Shown in pieces: positions 38,201-47,319 of a DNA stretch of 64,000 nucleotides. The notes under the pieces are model-generated. The model saw only the letters and a list, made by a program, of their open reading frames with translations. It was not told the DNA's origin and did not search any database. The stretch is from Ailurus styani (taxonomy: Eukaryota > Chordata > Mammalia > Carnivora > Ailuridae), in contig LNAC01000750.1 of NCBI GenBank assembly GCA_002007465.1, positions 186,001 to 250,000 on the forward strand, given 5' to 3'. A program made the position numbers and the translations under genes. Every line of letters starts with the position of its first letter. Positions within the stretch are counted from its first letter, which is position 1.

Positions 38201-41200
38201 ATAGCACACTGAGATTTGGTTCCATATATAATATGAAAGGTACAGGGTAGAAATTTACCATACAACTATAATACTTTTTATTGCTATCACCTAGGACTGG
38301 TGAACAATTAATTGTTTCAAATGCCACCTTTTGTCTTTATAGGAATGTTTATAGGAATGTTTAGCTAAGCTCTAATCATTTTTAAATTCCTATTGAACTC
38401 AGCTGGTCAAAGGCCGGAAGCACCAACAACCAACCATTTCCTCTAAAAGCAATTACAGTAAGGTGACTAATGAAGCCTCAATAATTGGAGGAGTGTGGCG
38501 GTTAAATGTACAACAGACTATCTGCTTTTTTGATGCTTCCTGTTGAATACTTGGTTAGATAAACACTTTCTTCAGGTCTATAGAACTGGGGCAAAATGAA
38601 GAAAAGAGAACACCCTTCATTTTGAGGCGGAACAAAAAGGTAGATGAAAAAATTGCAAACATACAAAAAGGCACAAGAAAGGAAACAGAATATCAGAATC
38701 TAGGTTTGAAAAGTTCATCTCTCTACCACCCTACTGACTGACACTTCTAGCTGAAAGAGGAAACAGTGCATGAGATACTCTGCCTAAATCATTCTTTAAA
38801 TTTTAATCTCTATTGTATTAACTGAATATCTGCTCAACTCCAGTAATAAGGCAGTTTGTATAGGACTAGCACCTACTAACCACCTAACATATGATATCTA
38901 TGATTAGTGTAAATAACTGAAAAAGTGCATTGAATTATCTGGACTGAACAAAATTAAGGTACTTAACTATAAAACTATTTGGCTGAAATATCCATTTCTT
39001 AAAAAGTTATTTTTGGATTCCTAAGAAGTAAATACATTATTATAAATGTTTTTGTTGGTTTGTTTTTCAGAACAAGGCAGTAAAGTGTACCAGTTATGCA
39101 CTAAGACTAATCTAGAGTCAGACAGATATTGATGAAAAATCAGTGGTTCTTAACCAGGGGTGATTCTGCCAATCGCACCTGGCAGTGTCTGGGAGTATTA
39201 CACAACTGGCTGGCGGTGATGTTAGTGCTACTGCCATCAAAGATGTAGAGGCCAGGGATATTAGTAGACATCCTACAATGCGCAAGACTATTTCCCACAA
39301 CAAGAAATTATCTCACCTGAAATATCAACAATGTAGATGTTAAGAAACTGATGAAAAACTCCATTATGCTACTTTTAGCTACTTGACTCATACAAAAAAA
39401 ACCTATCATCTCTAAGTTGGGAGATTCCCATCTATACATGGGAATACTACTACTATCGTAATATGATTGGTATGAAGATTGAATGAAATCATATACCTGA
39501 CAGGCTTTAGCACAGTGCTTGGCATGTAGTAGATATTCTACAAATGTTCTGTATACTATTATAATAAAAATGAATCTAGGATACATATTTTTATAGATAT
39601 TAAAAGTTTAGGAAAGACTCTACTATCCAAATTTCAAATATCCTTTTTTTTTTTAAGATTTTATTTATTCATGAGAGACAGAGAGAGAGAGGCAGAGGCA
39701 GAGAGAAAAGCAGGCTCCCCATGGAGCAGGGAGCACAATGCAGGACTCAATCCCAGGACCCCAAGACCATGACCTGAGACGAAAGCAGATGATTAACCAA
39801 CTGAGTCACCCAGGAGCCCTCAAAGTCCAAATTCCTAAAGGAAATAACTATGGAATTGCCATCACAAAAATATTTTTGTGGAAAATTTCTTTCCTTGTCA
39901 ATTAAACAAAGTAACCCATCTTGGTAAACCAACACCTAATTCAGAATTAAATTAAGAAACACACAATAGTGGTGCCTGGGTGGCTCAGTCAGTTGAGCGA
40001 CCAACTTTTGATTTCAGCTCTTGATTTGCCTGGGGTGGTGATCTCGGGTTGTGGGATGGAGCCCCAGGCTCCACGCAGAGTTGGCTTGGGATTCTCTCCT
40101 TCTGCCCCTTCCCCCACTTGTGAGTGCACCCAAAAACACTCTCTAATAAATAAAATCTTTAAAAAAAAAAAAGAAACAATAATATCTCAATTATTTTTTC
40201 AGTAAAGTATTAGGCAGAGAGCAAGGGACTACTAATATCAAAAAGACGTTCAATTCACTTTACATTCTTTGCCCACATTTAAATCCAATGCAATAAACTG
40301 ACCGGACTTCTCCCAGGGGAAAATCATTTCCCAAACTACATACATATCCCTCAAGGAGAATTTTCCCACACTCCCTCGTCAAGTCATGTTCCTGCATTTA
40401 TTTTAATAATTTCACTCTTTCTGTAGAGTGGTCCTAGAAAATTCTTAACAAATTGGGAGAAAAGTATTTCACAATTGAAAATTAAGGGCGCACTATATTT
40501 TTCACATTTTATATCAATGATTAGACTTTGTTTTGTGCAATGAATAGAAAATATTTCACTTAGCATGAACTTCAACTTCATGATCTGTATCACTATTCTT
40601 CTAAATGTGAAAATAAACATATTTCCAAGTCAAACCTAAAAAGGCATATAACCAAACAGAAGCTTTCCTTATTACTAGACAATACTGTCAGGTTAGAAGT
40701 CATTTATTTTGGGAAGACTTCTGGTCTCCCAAAACCAAACTAGATACCTTTTCTGTAAGGTAAAGGAGTGAGGTAAAAGAGCCTTTTATCTTTACCTTTC
40801 CATAAGTAAAACAGCCAAAGAGGCTTCTTCCTCTTCCATAGTGGTGCTATATTAGTTTTCTGGCTTTCCCACTAAACTGTAAACTCCATGAAAGTAGGGA
40901 CTGTGTCCTCTAGTCTCCTGTATTATCACCATGCTTGACACAATTGATGTGTTTAATAACTTTTTTTTTCAGCACTATATGAATGAAAAGCCTAAGAAGA
41001 GATATGTGCAAAATACTTTTTTCTAGAACTCATCTTTCGTTTAGGCTTGAGTTTGATTTTATTTTTCAACTACTTAGGGTATATGAGAAAGTAAAAGAAA
41101 ATTGTTCATTTTAAATAAGTTACATAATTTTCATTCTCAGCCTCCCTTCTTCAGAGACTGCCCAATCTTGCTCCAGAAACCTGTCTCACACCAGAAATTT

Positions 41201-42020
41201 CCCTTGTGATTATAAAGCACAAAGCAGCTTCTTTTCAAGATATTTGGGGCTGTTGTTGTTTTCTCATCAATTCAATACACTTTTGAGCACCTATGCTAGC
41301 ATAAAACTGCTGTTATAAAATCTACGAGAAACACAAAGACGATTAAGATCTGCCTACTGCCTCCTAGGAAATTCAAATTATTGAAAGACAAAGGAAAATA
41401 GAAAAATAAAAGTACAAGCCATTACAGGAATATAACACAGGAGTTATAATTTCAACAGTAGAAATTGGGCATAACCTTGAAAGACAGTACTGTACTGAAC
41501 TTCAAACAGGTGTCTATATGTGGCAATATTATCTCACCCACTTTCAAAAGATGTCATCAAGATAGGTCAAGGATCAAGTGCCACAGAAGAGGTTGAAGAA
41601 CTTAGGAGCTGAGTTTTCCCAGGACCTGTTAGCCTTAACAGCAGCAAAAAATTAGAAATCCCGAATTTTAACAGTCTCTAAGAGTTACCCAACACTGGAA
41701 GATCACAATCGGCCGAAACTATCCCTACCCCTGAGCGTCTTTCTATAGAGAAACAGGTAAGACAAAAATAAACCTCCTCCGTCAGGAAAGATTTCTTCTC
41801 ACAAGTCGTCCCTCCACTGCCCAAGGATAAAAGAGCCATTCGGAGGGGTCGAGAGTGCAGGGGTCTCCTGGGTTCTAAGAAGAAATCCGGTACTGACAGC
41901 AGAGCTCAGGCAGGGACTTGGGGTCGCTGGGATCTAGGAGCTCACCTGTTCGTCCTCCTGCATCGAGGCGGCCAGCGGGAGCCCGTCCGCCACACGGGCG
42001 ATCATCGTAAGCAACACCAT
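23122..42020 (-). CDS. SEC22B: SEC22B, vesicle-trafficking R-SNARE (five coding exons, complete)
   Basis: Joining 42020-41946, 33562-33453, 30617-30457, 28307-28161 and 23276-23122 on the minus strand gives 648 nt: 215 codons plus TGA, the length I know for mammalian SEC22B. All junctions are GT-AG and phases match (0, 2, 1, 1). The protein starts [20 protein letters not shown] and ends in a hydrophobic anchor, [14 protein letters not shown]. Residues 1 to about 120 form the longin domain. About 134-194 form the R-SNARE coiled coil with zero-layer Arg159, and about 196-215 the membrane span. From family knowledge, SEC22B sits in ER, ERGIC and cis-Golgi membranes. It pairs with STX5 and related Q-SNAREs in anterograde transport and with STX18 in retrograde transport; its NIE segment (Asn152-Ile153-Glu154) folds onto the longin domain for COPII sorting. 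There is no frameshift or internal stop, so it is a functional gene and not a retrocopy. Confidence 0.98.
23525..23720 (+). repeat. MIR in SEC22B intron 4
   Basis: GGTTAAGAGTGCTGGCTCTG, GGTTCAAATCTCAGCTGCAC and TTCATCATCTATAAAATGAG match MIR in order. Confidence 0.88.
23765..23964 (-). mobile_element. CAN-SINE in intron 4 (same strand as SEC22B)
   Basis: Reverse-strand full-length SINE, TTTTTAGATTTATTTATT to GAGCCACCCAGGTGCCC, flanked by CATCTTCATC repeats. Confidence 0.95.
24648..24852. repeat. 205-bp direct repeat, copy 1
   Basis: Starts AACAATGCTGTGGGGAATCT, ends AAGTCATATGAA. It repeats at 24,881-25,085 with only two mismatches seen (CCAGGC/CCAGTC and GGATAG/GGAGAG). A single N at 24853 and an A-rich spacer separate the copies. 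The 3' part is L2-like. Confidence 0.95.
24881..25085. repeat. 205-bp direct repeat, copy 2
   Basis: Same length and ends as 24,648-24,852. The N between the copies suggests an unmerged haplotype overlap as the likeliest cause. Confidence 0.95.
25433..25730 (+). mobile_element. CAN-SINE interrupted by a 70-bp insert
   Basis: SINE from GGGGTGCCTGGGTGGTACAG to ATAAATAAATCTTA with A tail. It is split at 25,569-25,640 by a short unrelated retroposon listed separately. Confidence 0.92.
25569..25643 (+). mobile_element. LTR R-region-like short retroposon, copy 1
   Basis: Starts GGGCAACCCCCTCAGGTCAC and contains TTGGGAGCTTTGTACTATAA and CTTTGCTTTGCTGC before a short A run. AAGACACTCTCTCCCT and AAGACTCTCTCTCCCT flank it as a target duplication. 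A fuller relative lies at 32,541-32,656. Confidence 0.6.
25735..25832 (+). mobile_element. CAN-SINE 5' fragment
   Basis: GGAGCACATGGGTGGCGCAG through GTCCTGGGATCAAACCCTGC, then stops. It lacks the 3' half. Confidence 0.88.
25950..26160 (+). mobile_element. CAN-SINE, abutting an inverted copy
   Basis: Starts CTGGGGTCCTTGGGTGGCTC, ends AAATAAATAAATAAAATCTT. AAAGTCCCC precedes it and recurs at 26,383 and 26,605, outside the neighbouring elements. Confidence 0.93.
26161..26346 (-). mobile_element. CAN-SINE with internal duplication
   Basis: Reverse-strand SINE directly joined to the preceding plus-strand copy. A block of about 30 bp starting CTGAAGGCAGAGGCTTTAAC occurs twice (about 26,255 and 26,304). 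Confidence 0.93.
26394..26600 (+). mobile_element. CAN-SINE in intron 4
   Basis: GATGCCTGGGTGGCTCAGTC start; CAAATAAATAAATAAAACCT end and AT-rich tail. Confidence 0.93.
26740..26928 (+). mobile_element. CAN-SINE in intron 4
   Basis: GGGCGCCTGGGTGGCTCAGT start and AAATAAATAAATAAAAATCT end. It is close to consensus and therefore young. Confidence 0.95.
28161..28307 (-). CDS. SEC22B: SEC22B exon 4, residues 116 (end) to 164 plus one base of codon 165
   Basis: It starts AC (completing Asp116) after the acceptor TTATTCTAG. It encodes [40 protein letters not shown] and LQRGEALS. This is the linker plus the first half of the SNARE motif, including the NIE segment and the zero-layer Arg159 that makes this an R-SNARE. 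The donor is GTATGT at 28160-28155. Confidence 0.97.
29512..29706 (+). mobile_element. CAN-SINE in intron 3
   Basis: GGGCGCCTGGGTGGCTCAGT start; TCTCTCTGACAAATAAATAA end. Near consensus. Confidence 0.95.
30457..30617 (-). CDS. SEC22B: SEC22B exon 3, residues 62 (end) to 115 plus one base of codon 116
   Basis: The acceptor CTCTCCAG is followed by C (completing His62), then TAC ATT ATT. The exon encodes [40 protein letters not shown] and [13 protein letters not shown], the rest of the longin core. Its last base G begins Asp116, followed by donor GTAAGT at 30456-30451. Confidence 0.97.
31471..31503. repeat. (GAT)n/(GAC)n microsatellite
   Basis: Seven GAT units followed by GAC units in intron 2. 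It reads as poly-Asp in one frame but is not coding. Confidence 0.95.
31595..31790 (+). mobile_element. CAN-SINE in intron 2
   Basis: GGGGCATCTGGGTGGCTCAG start and (A)n end. TACCAGTTTTATT / TACCAATTTTATT flank it. It sits inside older L2-like sequence. Confidence 0.94.
31800..32345 (+). repeat. L2 fragment in intron 2
   Basis: ATATTACCCTGCTTAAAAAC, CAGGGTTCCCTAATACCAAC and AATCTTTAATAAATAGCTC follow L2 3' text. Confidence 0.7.
32541..32656 (+). mobile_element. LTR R-region-like short retroposon, copy 2
   Basis: Starts GGCAACCCTTTGGGGTCTCC, continues TTTGGGAGCTTTGTACTCTA and CACTCAATAAACCTTGCTTT, ends GCTGCC, then an (AATA)n tail. TAAAACTTAA-type sequence flanks both sides. AATAAA sits 15-20 bases before the tail, as at the R/U5 border of an LTR. 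Confidence 0.6.
33060..33175 (-). repeat. MIR fragment in intron 2
   Basis: CCTATTTTATAGAGGTAACA, GAGGCCTAGAGAAGTAT. A diverged reverse MIR core. Confidence 0.6.
33453..33562 (-). CDS. SEC22B: SEC22B exon 2, residues 26-61 plus two bases of codon 62
   Basis: The acceptor (TTTCTTTCAG) precedes TCTGGC at 33562. The exon encodes [20 protein letters not shown] and then [16 protein letters not shown], longin-domain helix and strand. It ends with CA of a split His62 codon before donor GTGAGT at 33452-33447. Confidence 0.97.
34115..34344 (+). mobile_element. CAN-SINE with (GAAA)n tail, intron 1
   Basis: GGGTGCCTGGGTGGTTCTGT start. The tail has grown into GAAA/GAAAA repeats, and AAAAGTCAAATATT is duplicated exactly on both sides. 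Confidence 0.96.
34503..34707 (+). mobile_element. CAN-SINE, intron 1
   Basis: GGGGCACCTGGGTAGCTCAG start; AAATAAATAAATAAATAAAA end with A tail. Confidence 0.95.
35176..35373 (+). mobile_element. CAN-SINE, intron 1
   Basis: AGGTGCCTGGGTGGTTCAGT start; CAAATAAATAAATAAAATCT end. Confidence 0.95.
35388..35592 (+). mobile_element. CAN-SINE, intron 1
   Basis: GGGCATCTAGGTGGCTCAGT start; CTCAAATAAATAAAATCTAA end. It is 15 bases from the previous element. Confidence 0.94.
36086..36236. repeat. hAT-type DNA transposon relic (MER5/MER20-like)
   Basis: AAAACCACCTGGGTGTTGTA, TCAGTAATGCAGAAGTGGA and AGAAATTGGTATTTTAAAAA resemble a short non-autonomous hAT element. Subfamily uncertain. Confidence 0.5.
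36237..36430 (+). mobile_element. CAN-SINE, intron 1
   Basis: GGGGGCACCTAGGTGGCTCA start; CAAATAAATAAATAAAAGAT end. Confidence 0.95.
36854..37050 (+). mobile_element. CAN-SINE, intron 1
   Basis: GGGGCACCTAGGTGGCTCAG start. It is flanked by AAATTTTGCATATTGTTTT and AAAATTTTGCATTGTTTT target duplications. Confidence 0.95.
37605..37825 (-). repeat. MIR, intron 1
   Basis: AACACTTTACATAATTTAAC, ATTTTCTGCATGAGAAGTAA and GAACTTGAACCCAGGCAGTC give reverse-strand MIR order. Confidence 0.8.
39138..39350 (+). mobile_element. MER5A DNA-transposon relic, intron 1
   Basis: CAGTGGTTCTTAACCAGGGG, TGGCAGTGTCTGGGAGTATT, GTAGAGGCCAGGGATATTAG and CATCCTACAATGCGCAAGAC follow MER5A (hAT-Charlie, non-autonomous) along its length. 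Confidence 0.9.
39440..39555 (+). repeat. MIR 3' part, intron 1
   Basis: GAAATCATATACCTGACAGG, GCACAGTGCTTGGCATGTAG. Confidence 0.7.
39645..39820 (-). mobile_element. CAN-SINE, intron 1 (same strand as SEC22B)
   Basis: TTTTTTTTAAGATTTTATTT start; CTGAGTCACCCAGGAGCCC end. Confidence 0.93.
39970..40172 (+). mobile_element. CAN-SINE, intron 1
   Basis: TGGTGCCTGGGTGGCTCAGT start; CTAATAAATAAAATCTTTAA end. AAGAAACA flanks both sides. Confidence 0.93.
40850..40995 (+). repeat. L2 3' end, intron 1
   Basis: CTAAACTGTAAACTCCATGA, AAGTAGGGACTGTGTCCTC follow the L2 end. Confidence 0.65.
41946..42020 (-). CDS. SEC22B: SEC22B exon 1 (coding part), residues 1-25
   Basis: The ATG is at 42020-42018, within GTGAAGATGG, which has A at -3 and G at +4 (strong Kozak context). 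It encodes [20 protein letters not shown] followed by QEDEQ, the first strand of the longin fold. Translation stops on a complete codon (phase 0) and is followed by the donor GTGAG at 41945-41941. No other in-frame ATG upstream is needed to reach the known family length. Confidence 0.97.
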
Positions 42021-42300
42021 CTTCACGGCTACAGGGACCCAACACTGGCCGGGATGGCCGGAGACGTTCTCTTGACTTCCGCTGCCGCGACAACAGTTAT
42101 ACCTCTAGCTTAGCTGCCGAAGACCCAGCTGCTTGCGTCTGCGCTTCCCGCTGAGGTGGCCGGAAACTAGCTTTGGAACCTCCCACTACCGGTCCTCAGA
42201 ATTGGCTTCCCACGGAGAACCGCAACTACGGGAACACTAGTTCCGCGGCCTCTCCTTCCGCCTTCGGAAACTTCCAAGGCCCCGCCCGCTCTTCTGGAGT
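42021..42300 (-). promoter_or_regulatory. SEC22B: SEC22B 5' UTR and CpG-rich promoter
   Basis: A GC- and CpG-rich stretch (CpG density stays high from about 41,930 to 42,300) sits directly upstream of the start codon, and no TATA box is evident. ETS-like sites are visible: GCGGAAGT on the minus strand at 42082-42075 and CCGGAAAC on the plus strand at 42160-42167. More GGAA/TTCC cores lie at 42,240-42,280. This is the usual architecture of a housekeeping promoter. The exact transcription start cannot be read from sequence alone. Confidence 0.75.
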
Positions 42301-43805
42301 GGGAGCGTCGAATAAAGCTTGACCCTTGAGGGGTGTGGCATACAAACCGAAACAGAATATTCTTGTTCCCAATACTTTCAAGGTGGGGAGAGGGCCGGGA
42401 GGGGTAGTGGGAGTTAATGGGTACCTAGATGGAGAGTATGTGAAAAAAACGAAAATCAAGCTATATATTTTCATATTTTTCTATTTTCTATATTATATAT
42501 TTCATACGTAAACCTTTCTCTATTCGTATATTTCTAGGCAGGATTTTTGTCTGAGGTTTTTTTGGTTGGTTGGTTTTTGCTTGTTTGTTTATGCTGTATC
42601 CCCAGATCGTTGAACGGTTTCCAGTAAAAAATAAGTATCTATTCTATGTGTGAAAAAATGACCAAGTAGGGGATTTCAGAAATCACCAAATCAGGCACCC
42701 TTCCAAAAGCCGGGATCTCTGCTGCATTACCATAGGTAGCAGGGTAGCTTTGCTAGAACTTCCAGTGACTGGGCATTCGCTTCCTATTGGAAAGACCTCG
42801 ACATAATCCTACTTGAGGAATTGTTACCATTTCTCCTTTACTGTGGTGTACCTATCTCTAAAATGGGGATATTATCCACCTCTCAGGACTTTTGTGAACA
42901 TTAGGTGAGAAAATGTAGATGAACGAGTTTTGTAAACTAAAAAAAAAGTTATACAAGTGTTGTATTTATTATTACTTATATTAGTAACTACTCTATATTA
43001 AGCATTTATGGTTTGCATTTGCATTAATAGAAATAGAAAGTGCTTTATGGGTACTAGTTATTTAGCCAAACAACCCAGTAAGGTTGTTTAATATTAGGTT
43101 CCCCTTTGTAGTTGGAGAAAAAGCCTCAGAGAGTAATTTTCCCAAGGTGACACAGCTAGTACTGTTGGGAACAAGATTTGAGCTGAGGTTGAACTCCAAA
43201 GTCTCTGCTTTTAACTGTGATGCACCTCTATCTTAATATTTATCCATAGGCTAAAGAGCTCATGCCTTCATTATCTTTTCAACAGTTCTACAACTATTAA
43301 GAGAAAACTAGTATTATTTATTGAGAAACTTTCGGGAGGTATATCCATTAAGACCTACTGATTGACTCCACACAAAAGATGAAGGACTGGGATATAGATA
43401 AGACAAAGAAATCAATGTTACTATTAACAGAGATAGTGAGAAAGTGAAATGGAAGGCAATCCTTGTGTATATGGGAGCCTAACTGGTAAAATCATAGTAT
43501 CTTACATTTAGAATAGCCCATATACATAATCTAATTTGCCTTCCACTCAACAAGAACATGCCTTCTGCCATAATCTCAAAAAAAGTTATTCAGCCTCAGC
43601 TGGGATAATTCCAGTACTGAGGAATTCATAAATCAAATATTTTAACCAAGGGTACAATGTGGATGAGAGAAGCAGAAAGTGAAGAATATAGCAGGCATGC
43701 AGAGAGAAGCAGATTTGGAGCAAGAGTACCAGGTTCTTTCTAGTTCCTGGCTTTAGACTTTTCCCAAGGCCCATAACCATTGCTGCTCATGGATTCTATA
43801 AGTCT
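42301..43805. other. Upstream intergenic DNA with MIR remains
   Basis: 42,840-42,940 (ATCTCTAAAATGGGGATATT) is a plus-strand MIR piece. 43,070-43,230 (AAAAGCCTCAGAGAGTAATT, GGTGACACAGCTAGTACTG) is a reverse-strand MIR. No divergent gene was recognised beside the promoter. Confidence 0.6.
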
Positions 43806-43817
43806 GTCTTTCTTTCC

Positions 43818-43884
<67 letters not shown>

Positions 43885-43887
43885 TCA
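43806..43887. repeat. (CTTT)n microsatellite
   Basis: About twenty tandem TTTC units that are the expanded poly-A end of the adjoining minus-strand SINE. Confidence 0.97.
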
Positions 43888-44068
43888 GATGTACTTATTT
43901 ATTTATTTGAAAGAGAGAGGGAGAGTGAGCACACAGATGGAGAGGGAGAGGGAGAACCAGACTCCCTGCTGAGCAGGGAGCCTGATGTAGGGCTCCATCC
44001 CAGGACCCTAGGATCATGACCTGAGCTGAAAGCAGATACTTAACTGACTGAGCCACACAGGCGCCCCA
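43888..44068 (-). mobile_element. CAN-SINE with (CTTT)n tail
   Basis: TTATTTATTTATTTGAAAGA start; GAGCCACACAGGCGCCCC end. Confidence 0.95.
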
Positions 44069-44650
44069 CCATTGTTTCTTCATAAGAAATTTCCAGTCCT
44101 TCTTTTCTCTTAGTTTCTGGTACTTACAAAAAACAAACAAACAATACCCCCCAAAACAACAAATAGAGGAACACAGAATCATCCTGGGGCAACCCGTTCT
44201 TGAAACAACATTCATACTCACAACTTTTACTTTTTTCTTCTTAGACACACTAAAATTGCAATTCTAGCAAGAGGACAGTGGTCTTTTTAGGTCACTGATG
44301 AGCTATCACAAGGCCACAGTTTGTCTCTGCATGAAACTCGCAACACTTAGACCTCAGGAACTCTGGAATCTGAGTGATTTTTGCTTCTAACTTGATCAGC
44401 ATCATGGCATTCACACACGGGCATCACCTTTGAGCTCCTGCCCTTTGGTCCTTTGAGCAATACAGGACTGTGTAATAATGATGAACACTGTGGTCAGTAC
44501 ATGGAAGGTGGTCAGCTCTTTCACAATGAAGGGAAAAAGGATATCAAGAAATATTTGTTTGGAACTTTAAAATTAATAAAGCTTATTCTTTGTCTGCCTG
44601 AAACTTGATGACACTGTGAAATGGTAAAAGTACAAGAATCATGGAGCCTC
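44069..44650. other. Intergenic DNA, no gene recognised
   Basis: Unique sequence with no coding or repeat signature recognised. Confidence 0.45.
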
Positions 44651-44849
44651 GGGCGCCTGGGTGGCTCAGTGGGTTAAAGCCTCTGCTTTTGGCTCAGGTC
44701 ATGATCTCAGGGTCCTGAGATCGAGGCCTGCATCGGGCTCCCTGCTCATCGGGGAGCCTGCTTCCCCCTCTCTCTGTCTGTCTGCCTCTCTGCCTCCTTG
44801 TGATCTCTCTCCCTCTGTGAAATAAATAAAATCTTAAAAAAAAAAAAAA
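44651..44849 (+). mobile_element. CAN-SINE
   Basis: GGGCGCCTGGGTGGCTCAGT start. AGAATCATGGAGCCT is duplicated on both sides. Confidence 0.96.
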
Positions 44850-47113
44850 GAATCATGGAGCCTGTAAACGTTGTACTAAAAGGAAAACAGTAAACAGTAG
44901 CCTTGAATATCATGATTAAGAGTTACCAGCAAATTCTTAAAACTTACTGAAGAAACCAAGTAATGGACATACCTAAATTTAAATCAAGCTGCAGATACAG
45001 GATGAGATTTTCCACTAAAGGGTCAGAAGGTTGCAGAGATTTTACAAATGACATCAGAGTAAGCAATAGCTAGGGGCTTGTGTCTATTTATTCTTAGACA
45101 ATTAGGGAGTGCCTAATTAGATGTCAGATACGATTTAGGTAAGGAAGATGAGTAAAAAACAGTCTTAGCAACATTTGCCCTGTGTCTACCCACAGACCAA
45201 GCTATGCTGCTTAGGAGAAGAGGTCTGCAAGTAAATATCAGCTCTTGTGTGAATTGAATGACTGCATACATTGAAAAAGCACTTCTCAGGTGATGCTCTT
45301 GGCAGACAAGAGAATAGAAAGCCACTATATCTGTACTGATATCCAGTCATATGCACTAGTACGGCCGAACTGGTGATTTTAAAAATTCAAATGCTTTCCT
45401 ACAGACTAGTAAATAGCTGCTGCCATGAGCATCCCCCTCTCTCATCTTGTGCGCAGCAGCATTGGAACTCTTACAGCGCTCTCCGGGCAGGTCATCCAGA
45501 GTAGCTCTGGGTTGGTCAGTTTCCATGCCAGTCATTCAAAAGCTCTGCCTCCCAGGAGGCCATTGGCTACCTCCAGGGAATCCAGAATAGTCCCGCCTTC
45601 CACCCTGGAGTGCACCCTGGCGCTCGCCCTTTGGCTATGCCTCTGGGTGCAATCTCTATCAGGGCTGGAGAGCATTCCTGCCTGTGTCTGTGCTGGTGGT
45701 TATTTTGAGTTATCATCCCTGACTAAATTTTACAGTGCAAGCTCTGTGGAGGCAGGAATTTGTCTTATCTTTCAATTCGTTCACAGACGTTATCTGTGTC
45801 ATTCACACAGAGGGTGCTGACATTGAAGTGAAAGTAAAGATTTGGGGGGAGGAAGGTGGAGAAAAGAACAAAGTGTGCATTGTAAGTAATGTGAAGTCCT
45901 CTATTTAAAATAATGACTACTTTAGATAGCCTGCTTCAAATACGAAGACTTAGCAAAGTTAGCCCCTGCCCTCTAGAAACTACCTCATGAAATGACTTCT
46001 TTCATCAAGTCTGTGTGGTTTCCCTACTTTGTCAGGAAAGCTAGGCAGACACAAGCCCAGGAGGTCCATGCCTTGGAGACTGAGGTTGGTGGTGTTGGGA
46101 CTGGGGGGTGGGGAGGTAGTGGGGGGACGGGGGAGGAGCGGAATGAGAAGGATAGTTAGGATAGTTTTGATAGCATCTAAAATATTTTATTCAATTTTAA
46201 AAAGTTTTTAACAGATTTCTTCCTTCCCCTTACCAGCCTCTAAATCAAATCCTTTCAAGGCAGAAAAAGTAGTAATGTGTTATTCCCCAGAGTCTAGTAT
46301 CCCATACCTGGAACCTAGCAAATGTTCAATTAATGTTTATTGAACGAATGACCAAAAGAATGGCATGCTCATGGACTGGCACAACACTTCGTTGGTTATA
46401 TACAGCATAAGCCAAGGTTGGTACTCTACTAAGTGAAGACATACCTGTCAAATATTCCCTTCATTTATCTAATTAGTTATTCAAAAATATTTATTGTACA
46501 ATTACTATGGACTAGGAATAGCAGGTACTGGTTTACAAAAAAAGTGAACAAAAGAAACAGGAAGTTTGTTGGTAGAGGTTACATTCTACCCGGCTCAGTC
46601 TCTCTCCCATTACCCCCAACCCAGTTCTACCCCCCATTGCTTCTCACCCCTCAGTCTAGAATGATAAAAGCCTTGCGTGGTGATTTTTTTTTTCTTTGAA
46701 CCAGAGTGTGCACCTAGATTGTCCCTCAGAACTGCAGCCCTACTCCCTTTCTGTGGAGTCCAAGTGGATTGAGTTTTCCTAGCAGGCATTACAAGTTCCT
46801 AACTTTACCTGCTGTTGTCTCAACAACTGCCACTGTTGCTTGGTTTCCTCCTCATACTCCTTGAGCTCCTTCTTTTCTGGACTCTATCTTTCCTAATCAC
46901 ACTGGTATTCCAGAAATTAGTGAACAACTTTCTCACTGAGTGATTTTTCTTTACAGTCATGAGGGTCAGATATTTCAGTTACTACTAGTTTTTGTTATCC
47001 TTCCTTGTTTAAAAAAAAAATGGAAAGAACGATGTTATTAGCTTGATTCATTCAGCCCACCTCATTTCAGTGCCTGAAAACTGAATCCAATGTGACATTA
47101 AAAGTAATGAAAT
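44850..47113. other. Intergenic DNA, no gene recognised
   Basis: Contains L2-like 3' pieces near 45,720-45,830 and 46,255-46,355 (AGCAAATGTTCAATTAATGT) and a G-rich run at 46,097-46,135. The 131-codon open frame at 45,425-45,820 has no recognisable domain and ends inside L2-like DNA. Confidence 0.5.
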
Positions 47114-47319
47114 GGGGGCGCCTGGGTGGCTCAGTGGGTTAAAGCCTCTGCCTTCAGCTCAGGTCATGATCTCAGGGTCCTGGGATCGAGGCCCCCACAT
47201 CGGGCTCCCTGCTCAGCAGGGAGCCTGCTTCCTCCTCTCTCTCTGCCTGCCTCTCTGCCTACTTGTGATCTCTCTCTCTCTCTCTCTGTCAATAAATAAA
47301 AATCTTTAAAAAAAAAAAA
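47114..47319 (+). mobile_element. CAN-SINE
   Basis: GGGGGCGCCTGGGTGGCTCA start, A-tail end, TAATGAAATGGGG on both sides. Confidence 0.96.

Noticed and set aside
41875..42093. 72-codon frame overlapping SEC22B exon 1
   Set aside because: Out of frame with the verified SEC22B start; a by-product of GC-rich promoter DNA.
45425..45820. 131-codon open frame with signal-like hydrophobic stretch
   Set aside because: No recognisable domain; it ends in L2-like sequence and lacks splice or promoter context. Length alone is within chance for this GC-richer stretch.
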